Shown one piece after another: positions 1 to 10,198 of a stretch of 64,000 bases of DNA (the first letter of the stretch is position 1; every line of letters starts with the position of its first letter). This DNA comes from a virus. The notes under the pieces are model-generated. The model was given only the letters and a program-made list of their open reading frames with translations. It ran no database searches and was not told the DNA's origin. Location of the stretch: IMG/VR virus record IMGVR_UViG_3300034200_001443, positions 62,001 to 126,000 of that record. One strand, given 5' to 3'. Made by a program: the position numbers and the translations under genes.

Positions 1-3000
1 ACTTCAGAATCTGTCACGGCATTGTGCCACTGCTTATCTTTTGCATCAACTCCAGCCTTCTTTGCAACAGTTACAAGAGAACTACCTCTAGCAACACCTT
101 TATTAGCAGCATCTATTTCAATAGTGTCAATAACTCCACCGAAAGAATACTCAATTCCAAATTTTTTGGCCCACTTTTCAAAAGTGTTTGTATCAAATTC
201 TGCGTTATGAGCAACTAAAATTGCGTCTTTTCCAATAAATTCTGCAAATTTACGAAGCTGATCTTCAATGCTTGGTTGAGTAGATAACCACTCGTCATCA
301 ACTTTTACACCTTTATTGTCAATAACTTTTTCTGGATTTAGAGCTCTATTGCCATTTTCATCAAGGTAAGGCTCTACTATTCTAGTTTTTCCTACATACC
401 GTTCTTTTGTGTAGTAGTAGTCATCTAGAGGTTGTCCAGGATTCATAAAGAGATCTATTTCGCCAACTTTTTTACCTTTTTCATATAAAGATGCAGCAAG
501 TTGAATAGGTGCATCTGGATCATCATAATCAAAACGACCAGTGCCTACCGTTTCAAAGTCAAAGTAAACAACTCTTTCGTCTTTAAGAGCTTCCCAAATA
601 GCAGCGCCATCTTTTAGTTTTGTTAGTTTTTCAGCTGACCCGAAAAATGCTGGTCTGTTTGGACGATCAGGCTTGCTTAAAGCAGGAGATACTGATGGTT
701 TGTAATCCTTACCTGCTTCTCTGCGGGCTTCTTCAATTTCAGCTCTCTTTTCAAAATATTCTTTGCCCTTTAAAGTTCCATTTGGAATTCTTTCAATTTC
801 TGGTTTGTCACCAGATTTTGGCATATTAGCTTCAGACTCTCCTCTGATAGCGCTAATTATTGCTCCTTCATTCCAATCATTCTCTTGGATTGTATGTCCA
901 GGATAGTAACCACGAACAATTGCTTTTATTTCTACTTCGCCATTGTCTGGTCTTACATATTCTCTCGTTTCTTCAAGAACTTCTGTTACAACAAAGAAAC
1001 GTTCTAATTCTTTAGTTTTTTCATTTACGCTAAATGTAATATCTCCTGGTTTAAGGTCCCTAGCTTTAACCGAAACAATAGAAGCTCTAGGAGCTTGAGC
1101 AGTAGATACAGACTCGACGTCTGTTGGAGGAGTCCATGTTGATTTACGACGATCCAACTCTTCATCGTATTTGGCTCTTGCTTCATTGTAGCCTGGGCTA
1201 TCCCCTCTAAAATCTTCACGCTTTGGTTGACGAAGTTCTGGTAAGTCTCCCTTTTCTGGAGGAGTTGCACCACGATAAACATCAAACAATGTGTCATCTG
1301 CCCAAAGCTTGCTTGATTGTTCAACAGATCCTGGGTAGTAGCCGCTAACAATTGATGCTGGTACTTCTACGCCTTTAACTGTCTTCTTATACCCACCTTC
1401 AACATTTGTAATTGTGAAGAAATCATTGACAGTTACATCGCCTGGTTGAAGATCTGCGCCACGAACTGAGGTCTTAATTGGCTTTGAAGCTTCTGGAGTT
1501 ACTTCTTCAGTTGTAGAAGTTTCTTCAGTAGGAACCTCTACTGACTCTGCTGGTCTCTCACCAAGAACAATTTCATCAATTATTCTGGTAACTTCATCTA
1601 GCTCATCTTTAAGAGCTTTTTTCTGAGCTGGAGTTGTTTCTTCGGAAAGATCTGCTCTATCAATCTTTCTTTGTATTTTGCGACGTCTGTCAACAAGTGC
1701 TTTAAGAACTTCTTTATCTTTAACGGAAAGAGGAGTTGGTTTTTCTTCAGCTACTTTTGGAGTCTCTTCTTCGGTTGAAGTTTCTTCAGGCTTATCTTCA
1801 GATTCTTCGAGAAGTTTGTCTTCACGCTCTTTACGTTTTCTAGCACGAGCATCAGCCAGCTTGCGACTTCTTTCTTTTCGCTCGTTTTGATCAGCAATAA
1901 TGGCATCCATCTCGTCATAATAAAGATTTAACATATCAATCATGTCTTGATCAGAAAGATTTTCTAGTTTTTTCTTATAATCTTTCATAGAAGAGCGAAT
2001 ATATTGAGACTCATTTCTGTAAGCTCCTGCACCCCACTTAAACCACATAAGTTTAGAGATCATATCTTTTCTGGTACCAAAGTTCCCTGAAACTTTATCG
2101 TCACTTTCTAACTTATCTTTTACTTTATTAACTAGATCGTCAACAGTGGGCTTTGGTCCCTCTTCTGTTATTACATCAACAATAGTTTCTTCAACAATAG
2201 TTTCTTCTGGCTTAGGAGTTCTGGAAGGCTTTTCTGTTTCTTCGTCGAGTATAACTTCTGGAGTTTCTACGGTTTCAGAAGTTGTTTCATCTCCTTCAAC
2301 AGGTTCAGTGTCTTCTTTTTCTCTGTCTTTTCCAAATATAGCGTCTTCTAAACGTTTAAGCGCTTTTGCCTCATCTAAGTTTTTCTTAAGAAGATCTTCT
2401 TCTTCCTTTACTCTTTCTTCATCTCCACTAATTTTTGCAAGTGCAATTGCTCTATTTCCATAAACAATAGCGTTTTCATAGTAGCGACCAGGCGTTAAAT
2501 CTTGATTTACTTGTTCACGGAGCTCGTCAGTAAGATCTTCAAATTCTGGCATATTTTCTTTACGAATATCCCCGATGTTTGCGTTAAGCCACTCTGCTGC
2601 TTCTTTTAATTCTGGGCTTCCAAAGTAGTCATTAATTTCTTCTTCGTTGCCCTTGTTAAACCATCCGTCAGCTCCAATTCCAAATATTGGGTACCACTTT
2701 CCTACAGGAACATTTTTCTTTCCTCCGCTACCTGTGCTAATATAAAACGGCATTCGTACTCCGTTAACATTAATTAACACGATAGGGCGACCAGCAAGAT
2801 TAAATACTGGAGTTTCAATCTCTTCTCCGTTTGGCCCAGTGATTTTAATCATTTGAATTCCATCACGCTTTATTAATTTATCTTTTAATTCAGAAGATGG
2901 AGGTACTGGTGTTGATTCTGTTGTAGCAGCAGTCTCATCTACTTCATCCTCTGAATCAAAATCAATAGGGTCTTGTCCAGAACGAGGCTGTAAATCAATA

Positions 3001-6000
3001 TTAAAACGATCACGAAGCTCACGGGCAAAAGCCTTAAACTCTTTATCTTCTTGTAGTGCTGTTTGTGCCTTAACGTTAATAGTTCTACCATCACGTTCTA
3101 CGGTGTCAGACCAAGTAAAACCATTTTCAGCTAAGAAGTCTGCAATATCTTTGTCACGGAAAGGAGCTCCTTTACCGCCACGAAGCAGTGTTCGCTTTCC
3201 AGAACGCTTGTATGTAATTATCTTTTTTGGAGGTCCTTCGTCTCCGTCAGTTGGTGGGGGACCTGATGGAGGAGCGCCAGCGGCTTCTTTTTCTTCTTCT
3301 TCAAGAATTTCTTCATCAATTTTACCTTGCTGTGTAGCGTCATACTCACCTGCAGGAGTTCCTTCAGGATACACACGTTCTACATCTTTGTAATTATCAT
3401 TCCAATACTTAAGTGCATCTTCAAAACTAGGAAATTCGTCAGTTGAGTCATTATCTATGTTTGCATCAGTAATGATGTACCAGTGAGGTTTAGTACCTTC
3501 TCTATCTTGATAACCAATAATGTCTCCAGTTTTTTTATCGGAGACCATTTGGTTATCTGTTCCTTCTACAAGACCCCAACCTTCGGGAAGAGTCTCTGGA
3601 ACCGATACTTTTCCTGTATCTGTTTCATCTTCTGAAATATCTTCAGATAAAGGATTCGGGTTACGCTCTCTCCAACCTTCAATAGATTCTAAAGAATCAT
3701 TAATAGATTCTTTAACTGCATCTACAAGTTTTTGATATTTCTCATCGTCAGAAGTTGTAGAATCTACAGCTTCTTTAAACTCTTTTAATGCTGCTTCTGC
3801 ATCATCATATTTGTCTAAATCTTTTCCTTCTAAGAAAGACTTGTAAGACTCTATAAGATCGTTGAGGTCCTTTTCATAGTCAGGATCATCACCAAATAGA
3901 TTTTGAGCTCTTAAAATTGGATTCAGAATATCTAAATCATTCCAACTATCTGTTTTTGTAAAACCTAAAGCTTTTCGTAAATTATCTCTGCGCTTTTGCC
4001 CTTTTTTAGCGGCTTCCTGCTGTCTCTTACGAGCACGACTTTCTGATTCTTTCTTTTCTTTAGCTAAATCTAATGTGCCGTTAGCAATATCTTTAAGAAC
4101 TCTATTTGCATCTTGACCACGCAATGCAATGGCATCACGCCAAGATTCTGCAGAAACTGAAGAAGGGACAAACTCCCCATTTTCATCAAGAGTTAATACA
4201 TCTGAGCTTCCACCATTTTTAATGGAATCGTCAAGACCTTTAATAAGGTCATCATCAGAAAAATTTCTAACTGAAGCTAAACTAACAGCTTCTTCTTTAT
4301 CAGCTTTAGAAGACTCTAAAGGCGTATACATTCCTTCAGGAAAATTAATATTTTCGTTTTTAGGTATAAACGGCATGTAGTCATCGTTATCAATTACTGA
4401 CTGTTTTTCTGCCCTAGAAAGACCCGCTAAAGCTGGTATTCGATTTAAAGCTTCTAACATATCTTCATTGCTTACAGTTTCGTCTTCTTCAGAGATTTCA
4501 GCAACTGGCTTTTCTGGTGTTTCTGATTCTTTTGAAACTACCTCATCAAAAACTTCATCTAACTCTTTAGGCTCTGCTGCTTTTTCTTTTCTTTCCTTTG
4601 AACGAGATTCAGTTAAAGCTTTTTCGTTTTCAGAGTTATTGTTGATCGTGTCATAAGCTTTTGCAAGAGCCATCTCTGTATCTCCACCTTGCTCGGAGAT
4701 TGCACTTAGGATTGCCTCAGCTGGTACTTCAAACTCTTCCCCATTTTCATCTTCAAGACGACCTAAACCAGTTGCAGGTGTTTTTGAATTTACAGGCTCT
4801 AAAGCATCAACAAGACCGTTTTGCAGTTCATCTTCACTTTGCATTGCAGCAAGCATTGCTGGATCGTCTTCAGATCCTTCTGGAATATAGTTGTAGTTTG
4901 GATCTAATTCTAAAGAGCGCTCTGGTACGTTGTATTTAAATTGGTCTGAAGGAAGTTTTGCTTTTTCTTCTGTTTTCTTAGCTGCTTTTTTCTTTCCACC
5001 TTTAAGATCTTTAGCTAAAGCAACTGATTCCTCTTCTTCGCCCTGCTCAAATTTTTCTTCATCGTCTATTTTTTCTTTACGAGAAATTTCAGCTAAAGCA
5101 TCTTTCCAATTTTGTGCAAAAGCAAACTGAGTGTTTTCTCCACGCTTATTAACAGCAAAAAGTTTACGATCTGGATCCCAAAGCTTTCCATCCTCTCCAA
5201 GCTTTACTTGACGAGGATCTTCTAAATCTAATTCTCTACTACGTTTAATTGCTGCATCAATAAGGTCACGAGTTTGTGGGCTTGGCCCATCAAAAACTGT
5301 TACATCAAATGATTCATCTGTATATTTATTTCCTGGACCTTTATAATCTTTATCTGAACGAAAACCCGATGGTGCTTCCATAAAAGCTAGGCTGTCTTCA
5401 GGAACTACTGGTGCATTATCATCAATATCTAAATCTGATGCTCTTACATAACCATTTTTACGAGCTTCATCGCTTGAGTCATCTAGGAAAGCTTCTGGCT
5501 GCTCACCTTGTGAAATTGGGACTGCTGCAATACGACCATCTGGAAGTTCCATATCAAGAAGATCTGGACTAAAGATGTTTTGACCTAAGATGCGACCTGT
5601 AGCACTTGCCTTACCGCCATCACGAAGACCAAGAATAAGTTTAAATGTTCCAAACATCTCTGCGAATCGACCCTTACGGTCACGGCGCTGTAGCTTTGCA
5701 CGAGCAGAACGGGCGGCTCGAGAGTTTCCATCTCCGTATGCTGCAACTAAAGCTTGAAGAGGAACTGTTCCTTGTGGAAGAAGTTCTATGCGCTTCATTG
5801 CATATATGTGCTCTGGTGAATCTGGGTGAGACATCATTGCTGAAGCTAGTAGAGTCTTTACAGAGTCATCTTTAAGCTTTGGATCGTCTATTACCCAATT
5901 AATCTGAGCCTGACGTACTGCTGCTGCAGTCATTGAATGAGCTCTTGTTGATCTTGGGTGTGATATTGGAAGTAAATCTGTATTAAAAGCAGTAAGTCCT

Positions 6001-6269
6001 ACTACTTTATTATTTTTAGCTAATGCTATGTATGTAGATAGCTCAGAAAAAGCTTGATACTTACGAATGGAAAAAGGAAGTCCTTTGCTTTTAGCAAGAG
6101 ATCTAGCAATTACTTTATAAGCAGATCTTTTACTTACACGACGTGATGTGGAAGAGAACTCGTTTGCTTTTTCTAAAATTTCTAAGGCTTCAGATCTAAT
6201 AATACGAGCTTGTTCTCTAGTAGAAAATACTCTTTCTGAAGTATGAAGTATTGGAGATTTATTATCCAT
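1..6269 (-). CDS. Giant structural-region protein with C-terminal DnaQ-like exonuclease domain (partial, runs off left edge)
   Basis: The frame is open from ATG 6269 to the window edge, 2089 codons with no stop. Residues 98-108 read DLLPISHPRST, a motif shared with the protein encoded just upstream. Most of the middle is acidic, Glu/Lys-rich and probably disordered or coiled. Two related segments of about 80 residues begin near DLQPGD (1606) and DLKPGD (1738). The C-terminal part carries a complete DEDDh 3'-5' exonuclease signature: FDFET (D1904, E1906), HNAEFD (D2026) and HNAVTD (H2082, D2087). It lies 3 nt after the 381-aa gene and downstream of the portal, so it is probably a virion or head-assembly protein. 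An exonuclease fused to a giant structural-region protein is unusual. The exonuclease call is firm; the role of the rest is unknown. Confidence 0.8.
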   Translation of the reverse strand, partial: MDNKSPILHTSERVFSTREQARIIRSEALEILEKANEFSSTSRRVSKRSAYKVIARSLAKSKGLPFSIRKYQAFSELSTYIALAKNNKVVGLTAFNTDLLPISHPRSTRAHSMTAAAVRQAQINWVIDDPKLKDDSVKTLLASAMMSHPDSPEHIYAMKRIELLPQGTVPLQALVAAYGDGNSRAARSARAKLQRRDRKGRFAEMFGTFKLILGLRDGGKASATGRILGQNIFSPDLLDMELPDGRIAAVPISQGEQPEAFLDDSSDEARKNGYVRASDLDIDDNAPVVPEDSLAFMEAPSGFRSDKDYKGPGNKYTDESFDVTVFDGPSPQTRDLIDAAIKRSRELDLEDPRQVKLGEDGKLWDPDRKLFAVNKRGENTQFAFAQNWKDALAEISRKEKIDDEEKFEQGEEEESVALAKDLKGGKKKAAKKTEEKAKLPSDQFKYNVPERSLELDPNYNYIPEGSEDDPAMLAAMQSEDELQNGLVDALEPVNSKTPATGLGRLEDENGEEFEVPAEAILSAISEQGGDTEMALAKAYDTINNNSENEKALTESRSKERKEKAAEPKELDEVFDEVVSKESETPEKPVAEISEEDETVSNEDMLEALNRIPALAGLSRAEKQSVIDNDDYMPFIPKNENINFPEGMYTPLESSKADKEEAVSLASVRNFSDDDLIKGLDDSIKNGGSSDVLTLDENGEFVPSSVSAESWRDAIALRGQDANRVLKDIANGTLDLAKEKKESESRARKRQQEAAKKGQKRRDNLRKALGFTKTDSWNDLDILNPILRAQNLFGDDPDYEKDLNDLIESYKSFLEGKDLDKYDDAEAALKEFKEAVDSTTSDDEKYQKLVDAVKESINDSLESIEGWRERNPNPLSEDISEDETDTGKVSVPETLPEGWGLVEGTDNQMVSDKKTGDIIGYQDREGTKPHWYIITDANIDNDSTDEFPSFEDALKYWNDNYKDVERVYPEGTPAGEYDATQQGKIDEEILEEEEKEAAGAPPSGPPPTDGDEGPPKKIITYKRSGKRTLLRGGKGAPFRDKDIADFLAENGFTWSDTVERDGRTINVKAQTALQEDKEFKAFARELRDRFNIDLQPRSGQDPIDFDSEDEVDETAATTESTPVPPSSELKDKLIKRDGIQMIKITGPNGEEIETPVFNLAGRPIVLINVNGVRMPFYISTGSGGKKNVPVGKWYPIFGIGADGWFNKGNEEEINDYFGSPELKEAAEWLNANIGDIRKENMPEFEDLTDELREQVNQDLTPGRYYENAIVYGNRAIALAKISGDEERVKEEEDLLKKNLDEAKALKRLEDAIFGKDREKEDTEPVEGDETTSETVETPEVILDEETEKPSRTPKPEETIVEETIVDVITEEGPKPTVDDLVNKVKDKLESDDKVSGNFGTRKDMISKLMWFKWGAGAYRNESQYIRSSMKDYKKKLENLSDQDMIDMLNLYYDEMDAIIADQNERKERSRKLADARARKRKEREDKLLEESEDKPEETSTEEETPKVAEEKPTPLSVKDKEVLKALVDRRRKIQRKIDRADLSEETTPAQKKALKDELDEVTRIIDEIVLGERPAESVEVPTEETSTTEEVTPEASKPIKTSVRGADLQPGDVTVNDFFTITNVEGGYKKTVKGVEVPASIVSGYYPGSVEQSSKLWADDTLFDVYRGATPPEKGDLPELRQPKREDFRGDSPGYNEARAKYDEELDRRKSTWTPPTDVESVSTAQAPRASIVSVKARDLKPGDITFSVNEKTKELERFFVVTEVLEETREYVRPDNGEVEIKAIVRGYYPGHTIQENDWNEGAIISAIRGESEANMPKSGDKPEIERIPNGTLKGKEYFEKRAEIEEARREAGKDYKPSVSPALSKPDRPNRPAFFGSAEKLTKLKDGAAIWEALKDERVVYFDFETVGTGRFDYDDPDAPIQLAASLYEKGKKVGEIDLFMNPGQPLDDYYYTKERYVGKTRIVEPYLDENGNRALNPEKVIDNKGVKVDDEWLSTQPSIEDQLRKFAEFIGKDAILVAHNAEFDTNTFEKWAKKFGIEYSFGGVIDTIEIDAANKGVARGSSLVTVAKKAGVDAKDKQWHNAVTDSE

Positions 6270-6272
6270 TTA

Positions 6273-7418
6273 CTACTTCTCTACATTTGGTAGTAAGTCT
6301 GCATCTAAACTTTCTTTTCCTAAAGAAGCTAAGATAGATGCTCTTTTAAATGGATCTTCTCCATTACGAACTGCACGAAGCCAAGATGCACGAATTGCGT
6401 GCTCTGCTTCATATCCATAGCCAGAATATTCAGCCATAGCAAGAATTGCTTGCTCTGGTGACTCGTAGTCTTCTTCTTTACCTAAGAAAGACTCTAGCTC
6501 TTCCTGATAACTCCACTGTTCTGAAAGCTCTGCTAGTTCTTGTTCTGATTGGATTTCGTTTCCAAGTTTTTCCCCTTCGAGAACTCCAACATCAACGACG
6601 CCATCTGGAATAACCGCGAAACGACACTTACCTTCGTCTTCGACTTCAAGTTCGATGATTCGGCATTGGCTATTACCCATGTATAAAACACAGTTAGAGC
6701 ATTTGACTCCGATACCTCTGACGTCATTTTCTTCTGGTGGTGTATATCCTGCCCAGATTCCTGTGGCATCTTCATTAAATTTTCCATATTTGTCTGCAAT
6801 CTCGATTAGCGCTTCTGCTAAATCGCTCTCTTCAGGAACCAAACCTGCTGAAGCTGCAATGGAGTTTGATTTCTTTGTTGAACGTGGGTGACCAGAAGGC
6901 AGTAAATCATTATCTGTTGTGTATGCAGAGTTTGATGGCTTTCCAGACTTCAACAATTTTAAAAACGCATTTACGCGACCCATTGCCCATTGGTTGCGAG
7001 TCATTCCTGGTCGATGCGAAACGCTGTAAGCACCTGCACCTCTGCGATAAACAGCTTTTAACATTCCAACTGTTGCACGACGACCTTTTTTAGCTTTTTC
7101 GTTATGAGTTTCAACTTTATTCTTCAAAGACTTTTCTACAGCTGCTGAAAATTTAACTTTACGAGTTCCTGATGCAGATCCTTTTTTATTTTTGCTAGAA
7201 CCTTTAATTTGATCTTTTTTAGGGGCAGGTGTTTGAGAAATTGTTCTTTTTTTCTTTGCTGCAAACTCTGAATCATCTGAAGCATCAACAGGAACACAGT
7301 TAGGAACCATTTTTCCGTCTTTGCCCTTTTTCATTCCAACTTGCTTATAGCCGTCCCAGCAAGGGTCTCCTGCAGATACAAGTGAGGTAGTTACAATGTC
7401 GATTGATTCGTCAGACAT
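6273..7418 (-). CDS. Portal-adjacent conserved phage protein (381 aa)
   Basis: 381 aa between portal and giant protein. The N-terminal 90 residues are Lys/Ser-rich. A conserved basic segment follows (about 88-165: KFSAAVEKSLKNKV, then an Arg/Gly-rich stretch and RNQWAMGRVNAFLKLL) and leads into DLLPSGHPRST at 171-181. Around 230-270 there is a Cys-containing segment (CSNCVLYMGNSQC) that may bind metal. The ATG overlaps the portal stop by one base (TAATG), so translation is coupled. Position suggests a head-assembly, protease/scaffold or minor capsid role, but I see no catalytic motif I can name. The shared DLLP-HPRST motif links it to its downstream neighbour. Confidence 0.7.
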   Translation of the reverse strand: MSDESIDIVTTSLVSAGDPCWDGYKQVGMKKGKDGKMVPNCVPVDASDDSEFAAKKKRTISQTPAPKKDQIKGSSKNKKGSASGTRKVKFSAAVEKSLKNKVETHNEKAKKGRRATVGMLKAVYRRGAGAYSVSHRPGMTRNQWAMGRVNAFLKLLKSGKPSNSAYTTDNDLLPSGHPRSTKKSNSIAASAGLVPEESDLAEALIEIADKYGKFNEDATGIWAGYTPPEENDVRGIGVKCSNCVLYMGNSQCRIIELEVEDEGKCRFAVIPDGVVDVGVLEGEKLGNEIQSEQELAELSEQWSYQEELESFLGKEEDYESPEQAILAMAEYSGYGYEAEHAIRASWLRAVRNGEDPFKRASILASLGKESLDADLLPNVEK

Positions 7419-9154
7419 TACTGCTCTTGCCCTTCTGTGGGGGCCTCTGCATCAATTCCTGCTGCTTCTGCACCTTGGGTTGCCGCATCTAAAGCTGACT
7501 GTAGCTCTGGCGGAATTGGAGCGACTGAAGACTGTTGCTGTTGTTCTCTAACAGTGTTAATAACCTCTGGTGCAATTGCTGAAAGCATTGCTTCGGTAAA
7601 TTCTGGAGTAAGTACACCACGCTCTTGTAGAAGTCTAATTGAAAGTTCTTTTGGAGTTGGTGCATCTGCATCTGAGAAGCCATGAGCACGGCGCCATGTG
7701 TTTGCAGAGACTGCCATGCGATCAAAACCTGAGTCAGCATCTGATGCACGGTCATTGCGAGTTGCAATTGCTGATGGGTCATACCAAACAACAATTCGAT
7801 TTACCTGTGACTCTTCATAACCATTTGCAATAAGGTATGGGCGAAGATAAACAACTGTTAAAGCATCTGCAATGAGCAACATAAGTGGCTCGATGTGCGC
7901 CTTGTATAGTGACTCATCAATTTGCATTGCGTTTGAGTACTTAACATTTGCTAAACCTGTTACAACATCTTTTGGAACATCTAGTCCCTGCAAGATGCGC
8001 TCTAGAACACGATCAGAACGCTCAGCTAATGCTGGGTCAAATGAACGCTCAAACTTAAACTGCTTAATCTTGTCGCCAAGCTCTGCAGGACCACGAATGA
8101 TAAGAGGGACAACTGCTGATGCTGACTCTTCGTCACGAATCGGAGTCGTCATCGCATCCATTAATTGTTCTTCGAATTCATCCTCTGCTTCTTCAGCAGT
8201 AAAGTTTGGACCAATGCCGTCTTCGGAGTCGTAAGGGAAATCACCATCGCCTTGTGAAGCAACAGAAAGTCCGTCTGGCAAGTAAAGAGCACCTGCATTT
8301 AGACGAGAACGTGCAGTTGCACGAAATGTTCTGTTGAGGAGAAGAAGTTCAGCGCACAGATCTAGCAAACCACGAAGTGATGAGTCTGCTTCATCTGAGA
8401 AGCGAGGGTGTGAACGCCAAATGCGTCCTACAAATGCATCTTTACCTAACTTAGAAGTTTTATCTATGCCACCTTGTGTAGTAGTTGACTGTTCACGTCT
8501 TCCAATGACATTAAAACCGCCACGAGGGTCAGTTGTTACTTCATCAACAGAACGAATGTCCCAAGACTCTGGCAATCTTTGAGATGGCTTGCTTGGCATT
8601 TGAACTAGATAACATTCACCTGCTACTGAAAGGTTCAGTGCGGCATCTCTAAGCAATCCTGCTTGTCCACCGTATGCAGAATTTAATCGTGCAAGTGCAC
8701 GCTCTGCTGCAGCCGCTATACGATCATCTACTAATTCTGATTGACGAACAGAAATTGGAGTCTCTGATGGATCATCAATTACTGCAGCATATATACGAAT
8801 ACGAGAGACAACGGAGGCAACTAAATTAAAAGCGTATTTAATTTCACCAATTGCGTCATAATATTCCCATGCTTCTGACTGCCACGCACTTGATCCAGCA
8901 GATCGACGAATTCTAAATTGCTCAAACTCACCCTTGTCATTGACTTTAATTTGAGCTGCTGCAGCTGTAAGAGTTCTAGGAGTTGAGTAACTTGCAGACT
9001 GTGCTGTATTAGTAAATACAGATGAAATTGTTGAAGGCTTTGGAGCCTGAATTATTTGTGTAGAACGAGAAAATGTTGACTTAGTTCTTTTGCGCTTTGG
9101 CTGGGACGGTGGAGGAGTAGGTTGATCTGGTGTGTCGTTAGTAAATAGACCCAC
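7418..9154 (-). CDS. Portal protein
   Basis: 578 aa, GTG start at 9154 preceded by AAGGAG. After a Pro/Ser/Thr-rich N-terminal 90 residues the protein has the usual portal layout: an alpha/beta wing domain (WEYYDAIGEIKYAFNLVASVVSRIRIYAAV), a central part with VAGECYLVQM, and a long helical C-terminal region (KDVVTGLANVKYSNAMQIDE) followed by a Gln/Ala-rich tail. Portals form the dodecameric DNA channel at the capsid vertex and receive the terminase. The large terminase gene in this window lies at the other end and on the other strand. Family recognised from pattern and length (typical actinophage portals are 450-600 aa). Confidence 0.85.
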   Translation of the reverse strand: MGLFTNDTPDQPTPPPSQPKRKRTKSTFSRSTQIIQAPKPSTISSVFTNTAQSASYSTPRTLTAAAAQIKVNDKGEFEQFRIRRSAGSSAWQSEAWEYYDAIGEIKYAFNLVASVVSRIRIYAAVIDDPSETPISVRQSELVDDRIAAAAERALARLNSAYGGQAGLLRDAALNLSVAGECYLVQMPSKPSQRLPESWDIRSVDEVTTDPRGGFNVIGRREQSTTTQGGIDKTSKLGKDAFVGRIWRSHPRFSDEADSSLRGLLDLCAELLLLNRTFRATARSRLNAGALYLPDGLSVASQGDGDFPYDSEDGIGPNFTAEEAEDEFEEQLMDAMTTPIRDEESASAVVPLIIRGPAELGDKIKQFKFERSFDPALAERSDRVLERILQGLDVPKDVVTGLANVKYSNAMQIDESLYKAHIEPLMLLIADALTVVYLRPYLIANGYEESQVNRIVVWYDPSAIATRNDRASDADSGFDRMAVSANTWRRAHGFSDADAPTPKELSIRLLQERGVLTPEFTEAMLSAIAPEVINTVREQQQQSSVAPIPPELQSALDAATQGAEAAGIDAEAPTEGQEQ

Positions 9155-9192
9155 GGTTACTCCTTGTCATCCTAGTTACGGAATATGAAGTC

Positions 9193-9489
9193 TTACTTAT
9201 CTTCATATGCAGTCAACAGTCCCGCAATAGCAGATACAGCAAAAACTGTAGCAACTATATAAGTTACTGATGGAATAATGATAGCCGAAATTACGAACCC
9301 TGATCCTATCCAAACGCTAAAACACCACTCACAAGTAGATAAATAACCTAGTCGAGAAGACTCTGGCGGAAACTTACCCCAAAAAGCATTACGAAGGGAG
9401 GCTGTAATGGTATCCCTTGTTATCAAGCGAGTCACACGATAAGTGCCTAGCCCAAGAAGTAGAAACTGAAGAAGGGTCATATCTGTCAT
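9193..9489 (-). CDS. DUF1360 membrane protein
   Basis: 98 aa. The sequence shows the DUF1360 pattern: YRVTRLITRDTI near the N-terminus, then LGYLSTCEWCFSVWIG with two cysteines and tryptophans, and two hydrophobic helices. Small DUF1360 proteins are common beside structural genes of actinobacterial phages; their function is unknown. Its ATG overlaps the stop of the preceding gene (ATGA), so it is translationally coupled. It ends about 40 nt before the portal start. Confidence 0.75.
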   Translation of the reverse strand: MTDMTLLQFLLLGLGTYRVTRLITRDTITASLRNAFWGKFPPESSRLGYLSTCEWCFSVWIGSGFVISAIIIPSVTYIVATVFAVSAIAGLLTAYEDK

Positions 9490-9854
9490 TCCATTGGATC
9501 CTCACTTGAGTAGACCGAACTATTCTGTCCGTAGGGGTTCCAAGCTCTTAATCTTGATCCGCAGCCGCAGCTGGCATCTTTGATAAAAGCTATGACCTTT
9601 CCAGATTCTGTTAAAACTGCTTGAAGCTTCCCGTCGACATGTCTATGGGTGTATTTCTCTCTAAAGACAAGTGTAGGACCTTGTGGAGAGTCTTGCGCTA
9701 TCAAAATGCTATCGCCAAAAACAACTACTCGAACTCTATCAACTTTGCGGGTTCCTTCAGGTGATTTTCCAGGTATTGAAAGTTCATCTAACCCAATTGA
9801 ATTGGGTGGAGCTATCCAGACTAGGGCTGGAAAAACATCCGAAACTGCTCTCAA
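9486..9854 (-). CDS. Conserved hypothetical protein
   Basis: 122 aa, TTG start at 9854 overlapping the preceding stop (TTGA). Mostly beta-strand-like, with a C-terminal CGCGSRLRAWNPYG segment, which I associate with proteins encoded next to DUF1360 genes in actinophages (from memory, not checked). Three cysteines in CGCG context could bind metal. No enzyme motif seen. Part of the coupled four-gene set just upstream of the portal. Confidence 0.65.
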   Translation of the reverse strand: MRAVSDVFPALVWIAPPNSIGLDELSIPGKSPEGTRKVDRVRVVVFGDSILIAQDSPQGPTLVFREKYTHRHVDGKLQAVLTESGKVIAFIKDASCGCGSRLRAWNPYGQNSSVYSSEDPME

Positions 9855-10198
9855 GTATTTAATCCAAACTCTGTATATTCCTCTGGGATATAAAAATCAT
9901 TCCAGCCCAATGCGTAACCTGCTAGTTGTAGGTCAAGCATAATTGGAGCCTCTCTAGAACTATCTTCAATGCTTGAATCAAAGTCCTCTGAACTTTTTAC
10001 ATGCTTTGCGCTCTTCCAAGCATAATGATTTTTAAGAGAAACTAAGGGGAAAGCCATAGGGTAGCTTGAGTTAGGGGCAGACATAGTCTCGAGAGATCGT
10101 GACTGAGGTCTTTTAGATTTTTTAGGGTTCTTCCAAACAACTACAACAAGCTCTGTATCTTTGTAAGTACCTGTTTTGGTTTTATAGAGTCTACTCAT
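9851..10198 (-). CDS. Hypothetical protein of the portal operon
   Basis: 115 aa; ATG 10198 overlaps the stop of the HTH gene upstream (ATGA), and its own stop overlaps the next TTG start. The first 40 residues are basic; the C-terminal part is acidic (YIPEEYTEFGLNT). I do not recognise a family. The tight overlaps on both sides support it as a real gene of the leftward structural operon. Confidence 0.6.
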   Translation of the reverse strand: MSRLYKTKTGTYKDTELVVVVWKNPKKSKRPQSRSLETMSAPNSSYPMAFPLVSLKNHYAWKSAKHVKSSEDFDSSIEDSSREAPIMLDLQLAGYALGWNDFYIPEEYTEFGLNT

